Shown: positions 57,526 through 64,000 of the stretch, piece after piece
Layout of the letters: each line of letters opens with the position of its first letter
Numbering within the stretch: position 1 is the first letter of the stretch
Assembly: GCA_035578905.1 (NCBI GenBank)
Contig: JAQJVL010000521.1
Span: 1-64,000 of the forward strand
DNA from: Stictocephala bisonia
Taxonomy: Eukaryota > Arthropoda > Insecta > Hemiptera > Membracidae
Direction: 5' to 3'
Length of the DNA stretch: 64,000 bases
Notes under the pieces: model-generated
Databases searched by the model: none
Seen by the model: only the letters and a program-made list of their open reading frames with translations
What the model was told of the DNA's origin: nothing
Translations under genes and position numbers: made by a program

Positions 57526-60500
57526 AAAGTAAACATTCTTAACTTTAACTGACAGCAACTTAGAACTAACATCTTACGTGAAACAGAAATTATGTGCATA
57601 GGAGTAGAATATTAACAGATCAATAATACTAAACAAAAATCGATTTATAATCAAATTTATTTTACATATCACTATCGTTCATTCCCAACATAATAATACT
57701 AGATTCATTCACTTATATACACTATTTATAATATTTATATTTATAATGTTTTACTAGTACTGTATCTATGTAATTAAAAGAATCATGTACATTTGAGCGT
57801 TAACATATATATTTGAGAAGATTGAAATACAATAAAAAAGTGTTATAATAGATGGGTACATAAACAAGTTTTAAGAACTGTTATAGCCTAAATATATGTG
57901 CATAGCATGAAGATACTGAGCATTGCAAATGAATACTATTATAAAATGTTATGCAAACTTTATATTCCAGAACAGATAAAATAGTTCTGTCAAAGATTGA
58001 AACATTCATAATGTTAAAAAAGGCAGAAAAAGTATAACCACATAATGGCAATCATTAGTAGGCGGATGGAACAAAATAGTTATCTGAGAGAAACAGTAGA
58101 AATTCATTTTATGAAGGAGGTTGTAGTACATTGTTAAAACTATTTACAGTACTATCATTGAAATTTGACACTTTCATAGAATTTCAGACTTTAATCCTAC
58201 TTAGTGGCAGTCATTTTACTCTATAGTGGCAGGCAATTTTGAGGTCTCGCGCAAAGGCTTTTTCTAAAAATTCTGAAAAACATTAAAACAATTCAAATCT
58301 ATAGTGTTATATATGTTTGCTTCCAAAATTAGTAATACAATATGAATAACTAAAAAACTAATGTATATTTATATTAAAAAAATTATTAAAACATTTATTT
58401 GTTAATTTTAGTTTTTTTATATGTAAAGGGGGACAGTATTTTTTAAATTATATATATGTTTTAATATAAAAATTTGAGATAGCCATTATAAGTAAAATAT
58501 TATCTAGTTTCTGAAGATATGACGTTTATTAAAACATATGAAACCGTTTCCAAGCTATAAACAAATAACTAAAGTTTAGTGGCTCAGCTGGAATGGCAGC
58601 GTGCGAAATGACAAATAAAAAGAAAACAAACTACGGACAACTATTGAATTGCAATAAATCGATGTCTAAATATCAATTACAATCTCAGAAGAATACATCG
58701 ATATCTAAGTCATACCAACTCGTTAGTGATTTAGTACATTTATAAGCAAAATGCTTAGCTCATGTAATTTGTCTAGAAAATAGACGATTGCCACCATGTA
58801 GGGGGGTAAATTTGTCTATAAATTATATTATTGCCACTAGTAGGGTTAAGATTAACTTTCCTTTTTATTTGTTTATGTATTAAGAATTTTTACAAAAAAC
58901 TAAGTGTTCATAATAACTATTTTATAAGTTTGTATTCACTGTTGAAGGTTAATTGCAATAACTCATCTAAAAAACAAGGTTTGAGCAACAATACTTTATA
59001 TAGTTTATTGTTACTGACTATTACCATTGACTATAAATAGACTGCCGGAGCCAATGTATTTGCTGTAGACGCATGCATACGCTGTTACATAAAGGTTTGA
59101 TAAGCGCTCGGATGACTATTTGGCGTACTATTAGTTCAGTTATAAATCACTTCAGTGTATGCTGGAGATAGACAGAGAAAGCAATGAAGAGAGATAGAGA
59201 AAAGGTTACCATTGGCGCTACCTGCGAAACACCTATCAGAACTAATTTCACCAACAGAAAACCTGGCATGATACATAACATCCATAAGAGAGTGGGCAGT
59301 CTTCTTCTTTCTACAGTTAATGCTATTATTCTAAGAGAGATTTATATGTACTTGTAATACATTTTAGAACAAAGTAGCAATCACAATTTCAATTTGTTGA
59401 ATTTTAAAACTAATAGACAAACTTACTAATACATTAGTTATGAGCCTGTGTAGGAATATTTTTAAATTTGTCAATATTCTGTACATAAAATTTATTAAAG
59501 ATAACATTTTTCAGAAATTACTATTGTCTATAAAAATGTATTTCTGGTTGCTTCCATGAATAAACTTCTACAAAGTTTAAAGCATTTATATTGAATCGTT
59601 TTTTTCATAATAAATTGTGTACAAAATATTTTAACCGGTAAGAAAAATTTTGCTACCAAAGAGAGGTTAAATATTAAGATTTTTAGGTCAGTTAGTTTTG
59701 TGAATCAAATAACACAAGGATTATCTCAGGCCTGATTGAACAGCTGTTAGACCATTAAAACATGCATAGAGGCTGGCTTTAATAGGAGTGAAATTACCAA
59801 ATAACAAAGTTTATAGATAGGTATTTTAGAGCAAACTAACTCAAATGTGATAGTAAATCCAATTTTTTTTATGATCTTGCACAATACAAAGTAGGTGGAA
59901 AGAGCCTTTTAAATGTTTTAAAAGTAAGGGTTGGTCTTAATTATTGAAGATCGGAAAATAAAAGAATAAAGAAAAGTAGAGAATGTGTGAATATAGAATG
60001 CTGCGTTATGAGTTGTCGACAAAATTGCAGACAGCATCTAATAGGAATAACTTAATTATTACCAAAGTTTGAAAGGTCACCAACCTCGTACAGACAATTT
60101 AAACCTTGATCTCCGGAACTGATCATATCCGGATAGGACTGCCACCACATTGATCCGGACAGTTAAGAGTCCACTGTATTTGAAAAGTCTTAGGGTACTC
60201 AAAAGTTATGTAATTACTGTTGCTATAGGAATTATGAAAACAAATGAGAGAAAAAAAAAGTATTTGTTTTCAGGTTATTTATATACAAGTGGGAAAATAT
60301 ATTTGTTGTGAATGATATAAAAGAATAAATCTTCATAGCCATACAGTGGGTGGGAGGGAATCACCACCAAGCATGTATGAGTGAGAACAGATAGAGGTTG
60401 AGGTGAGAAATACATCTTTTATTCTTCCATTTTTAATAATGATTAAAATCCAATAAAAATACTTTTAGATTGTTGGAGTGAATTTAGTCTTCTTCACTTA

Positions 60501-60650
60501 AAAGGCTGATTTATTTTCTTAGAAAAGCAATTAAATAAAATGTATTCTAAACAGAAAGTTGTTACCTTTACTTATTTAAGATCACTTTTAACGTGGTTTT
60601 AGTTGTTTCTAATCAAACTGAGGATATTCTTTTCTTTAAATTGAAACTTT
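57525..60650. other. Intergenic, nothing recognised
   Basis: AT-rich with scattered short frames without motifs (for example 58831-59040, +). A somewhat GC-richer patch at 59040-59300 shows no structure I can name. Confidence 0.5.
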
Positions 60651-60654
60651 GTTT

Positions 60655-60765
60655 GTCACATCAGTCTTAGGTCTTTGAGAAGTACCAATTTGTTCGGAAT
60701 CGAACCTTTGATCCTCCACTCTGCGGTCTGAAGCACTAGATGGTGGCCAATGTTCCATACTGATA
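60655..60765 (-). mobile_element. tRNA-derived SINE fragment
   Basis: On the minus strand, B box GGTTCGATTCC at 60706-60696, preceded by CTTCAGACCGCAGAGTGGAG, close to the corresponding part of the SINE at 9489, and followed by the shared TTGGTACTTC. Older and shorter than the 9489 copy. Confidence 0.72.
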
Positions 60766-60769
60766 TGTG

Positions 60770-62750
60770 ATATGTGCAGTGTATCGGAAACATTTTGGAC
60801 TAATACAATTTCCAGAAAGGGCTTGTTTGGAGGGAGCTGCTAAAGGGAACAGCTGTTTTAGAAATATAACCTTCCATGGGAACATTGATAAAAAATAAAA
60901 AGAGGAGTCTCTTTTAGGCTTAGAGCCCCTCATAAAATGAGGCTATAAATTGTATCGTGTTACATAAATGATTTGTTTTGAATTATTACCTACACTTTTC
61001 AGATGATAAAAATATTAGATTTTATTATATTTTGTATAATCAATCACTCCACTATTATTCATGTAATTTATTTCCTTAATGTGTTACTTCTGTTAGTAAA
61101 TAGGATAAAACAGTTGGCACTAAAAAAAGAAAACATGATACGAATACTACAATAAAAGTAAAGTACAATATATTGGAATCAATTAACATTGTTTTAAAGT
61201 AAAACATTCACTGAACATTTACAAGGTGATAACGAGCAGGCCTACAGGTCTTGTTAATGGACTTCTTATATCTAATGAACAAGATGCAGGAATCAGCGTA
61301 CCTATTTATTTGTCTTGTATTCAATGGCAGTGCATGTTCTGTAGGCACCTGTTCTTAATTAAAATTACATTATGGTCCGTTAAAAACTAAGTTTTAGAAC
61401 TATAATTCCATGTTGGCAGTTTATTTTGCTTATATTTAACAAATTTCAATTTGAATGCTTGCTTACTCTTAACAGTTACAAAGTCATAGATGAAGTACAT
61501 TAATTTGATGTAACACAATTGACAGTAAACAAATTGCACCTCGTAACATAAACATATCTTACTTTAAGGGGTATGAATGGCTGAATATACACTACAACAT
61601 ACAGATCCTATTTCATTACTTCAATAGAAAACAAATTGGGAAGGAGAATGTAGATATAATCAATGTTTAACGATGTTACTCAAAAAGAAGAGATGAAATC
61701 ATAAATTAACAATGGAATATTGGATACAAAAGAAATTACAAACCACATAATTTCAGTATTAAATCCAAAATAAAGAACATATTCACACAATTACAAATAG
61801 TCTATGATACAAGGCAAGTGAGGATTATTAGATACATTTTTATGGTAAACTGTGGGAAATAAAATAATCAATTTTAGTAGCAATAAAATAGTTAAATAAT
61901 TAGCAATTGTACAACAAACAAAGATTGTGAATTACCTCAACTAATTAAAAAATGTAAATCCTGTAATATGCTCGACTAGAAATGTGTATAATACATAATC
62001 TCCTATTTGCATGAGTCCAATAAAACAATTAATTTTTATTCATATTGAAGACATTTCAAAATTTTTACTAAACGTAATACCAATTTGTAATCTTATACAA
62101 CTTACTGATACAACACATTTCATGAAAGAAAGTTATCTGTAGTAACCAGTTTTCCAAAATTTAAATTTAGCCTGTCTAATACAAATATTCTTGGTAAGCT
62201 ATTCACTGTTTAATTTATTTTAAAAATTTAAATAAATGTGTTAGTCAGTTATCCACACATTTTATTTTTCATCAAACGATTTAAATAATAAAATTCAAAC
62301 AATTTATGATAACCATTAAAAAAAAAGTAAACCTCAATTGCTGTTATTTGGATGTTAATTTTACGGCACATAAAAAGCAACTATTATTTTTGTATTTGAA
62401 ATTAGTTAATTTAAAGCAATTAATTATATTAAAACGAAATAGAATTTATTCTGTCCGTAGTATCTATAAAATTTTAATTTATAAAGTTCATTTTTAACCA
62501 AAGGTACATTTAGATAATTAATTTTCATAAGTTTAGCAATTGGTATCATGAATGTAAAATTTTCTTCTTTGAGTCAATAATCTTTACAGAATTCATTGAA
62601 GTTAAATCTAAATACTTCCTGGAAAACAGTTCAAGGAGGTTGTTAGGGGTTCCGTAGTCAAACTATCACAAAATCAATATTTAACGTTGCACGGAGTGTC
62701 AAGCAAGACTTGCTGAGTACTTCCTGTGCAGCAAGGCAACACGAGGGAAA
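60770..62750. other. Intergenic, nothing recognised
   Basis: AT-rich. It includes the likely 3' untranslated region of the candidate exon at 62754, on the minus strand. Confidence 0.45.
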
Positions 62751-62753
62751 TGA

Positions 62754-62831
62754 TCATTCCCACTTTTTATGTGACGTGCTCGCTACAGGTTCTGTGTGCC
62801 CATTACTAATTGCTTCATAAGCATTTTTGCC
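62754..62831 (-). CDS. Candidate terminal exon of a second minus-strand gene
   Basis: A good acceptor (TTTTTGTACTTTCAG, ending 62832) leads into 25 codons and TGA: GKNAYEAISNGHTEPVASTS then HKKWE. Composition is unlike the surrounding AT-rich DNA. An AATAAA on the minus strand lies about 490 bp further on (near 62262). A possible preceding exon is at about 63903-63953 (minus): it is open, ends at a GTGAGT donor and joins in phase 0, but its acceptor is poor. The rest of the gene would lie beyond the right edge. I do not recognise the protein. Confidence 0.4.
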   Translation of the reverse strand, partial: GKNAYEAISNGHTEPVASTSHKKWE

Positions 62832-62834
62832 CTG

Positions 62835-64000
62835 AAAGTACAAAAATTAGTTAAATATACATAGAGTTTGTTGGTTATAATACATTTCTGATGATTTTTA
62901 ATAATGTATCATTCAGTCAGTGGCGTATACTTAGGGTCAGAACTACCCTTTAAGTTAGATTTTATCACCTTCCCACCTATAAAAAATAACCATAAGTAAA
63001 ATTACAATGTCATTAATGATGTTACTGGCATTAATACTGTATTTATATTTACTTACAATGGTAAAGTATGTGTTATTTTTTTAATAAACTAAATATGTTA
63101 TTAAAATTCTCAATCTATATATCAGCTATTATACAAGGACTCGTCCAGATCCAAATGTTGCCAGCCTATCAGTGAGAGATGACAGTGCAGGCAGGCCACT
63201 GGCTGGGTAATCACCTTTTAACATATGTAAAGACTAGATGGCGTGGCTCGTTCCTGTAATCTGCCTGTAGTTTTGAGTTTGCTAGCAAAACTAAAAACTA
63301 TATGAATAAAAATTGAATTCACTGTGTAAAAACAAAAACAATATGTAACATTAGTTTTCAAATTGTTGTTGATAAGCAAATTAATACAATGTTCTTCACA
63401 TTGTAAATAATGAGTACAAATAGTAAGTATCAGTTATGCCATTTGCTATTTAAAAAAGTTTTGATCATGTAAAAGTAAATGCTGTCTTACTTTCATTGCA
63501 GAAGTTTTTTTTACCTGCATTACCTATAAGTAACTTTGTACCCTGATAATAAATCTCATGTCTGGAACAATTAGTTATATTTTAATCTAAATTCAAATAC
63601 CTCGTAATATATACACTTATATTAGTACATATTAACTTGAATTAGTAAATCCCCTTGTATTAATAAATATGTGTATATACTAATTAAACATATATTAGTA
63701 AATATTGAAAAGTACTTAGATAAAACTTAAGTAATTTTTAGAACTATTTGTAGCAAATAAAATGGAAGAATTCAAATTAATGAGTATGTAAGGAATGTAT
63801 GACTTATCTCCATTTAATTTTATTCTAGTATACTTACAATTTTTGTATATACAGTATAAGCGAAATTTGCCATTTTATTAAAAGTAGCATGAAAACTCAC
63901 TTCTGGACAATTTCCAATTTTTTTCAAAGGAGACTCCTGCAACCCCTTTACCTCAAGAGGTGTTTATCCCTTCAAATCCCCAGGAGTCTTGGACTCCCTT
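62835..64000. other. Possible intron of the second minus-strand gene
   Basis: AT-rich. The only candidate coding piece is about 63903-63953 (minus), ending at a GTGAGT donor. It is too short to judge. Confidence 0.3.

Overview
The window is eukaryotic nuclear DNA, most likely from an insect or another arthropod. It is AT-rich, its introns are kilobases long with GT/AG borders, and it is crowded with decayed animal-type transposable elements (LINEs, Penelope-like elements, a Gypsy-type element, hAT, MITEs and tRNA-derived SINEs). I cannot name the species. No bacterial genes, CRISPR arrays, rRNA genes or intact tRNA genes were seen.

One convincing host gene runs through most of the window on the minus strand. 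Eight exons (54936 down to 8411) join in consistent reading phase into a protein of about 511 residues that looks like the CCDC63/CCDC114 (ODAD1) family, coiled-coil proteins that dock outer dynein arms in cilia and sperm flagella. The mRNA is about 1.5 kb of coding sequence spread over 46.5 kb. The introns are swollen by mobile elements. A possible terminal exon of a second minus-strand gene lies at 62754-62831. A weaker candidate spliced transcript lies at 2.9-5.04 kb.

Layout, left to right. 0-8 kb: a GC-richer block of unknown nature, a CRE-motif repeat cluster, a 38-bp minisatellite, GC islands with splice-like borders, a SINE and a 75-bp minisatellite. 8.4-16.1 kb: last exon, intron 7 with a SINE and a dispersed repeat ('family A'), exon 7. 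16.1-23.6 kb: LINE, Penelope-like element with terminal inverted repeats, second LINE fragment. 23.6-26.9 kb: exons 6 and 5, flanking a MITE and a 1.35-kb fold-back element. 27-40.6 kb (intron 4): two LINEs, a Gypsy-type remnant, a fold-back with a 448-bp TG microsatellite, two LINE 3' ends and family A copies. 40.6-46.6 kb: exons 4, 3 and 2, with an hAT element carrying a nested MITE. 46.6-54.9 kb (intron 1): a nested fold-back/Penelope/minisatellite structure, a second Penelope copy, a fold-back and a fresh 123-bp duplication beside exon 1. 55-64 kb: a third Penelope-type GIY-YIG remnant, a 56-bp minisatellite, a SINE, and long AT-rich stretches with nothing recognised.

The most unusual structures are a 36-bp G-rich minisatellite family found at five loci, two related fold-back elements (one disrupted by a Penelope-derived insertion), and the 75-bp array that has an unamplified single-unit paralogue 38 kb away.
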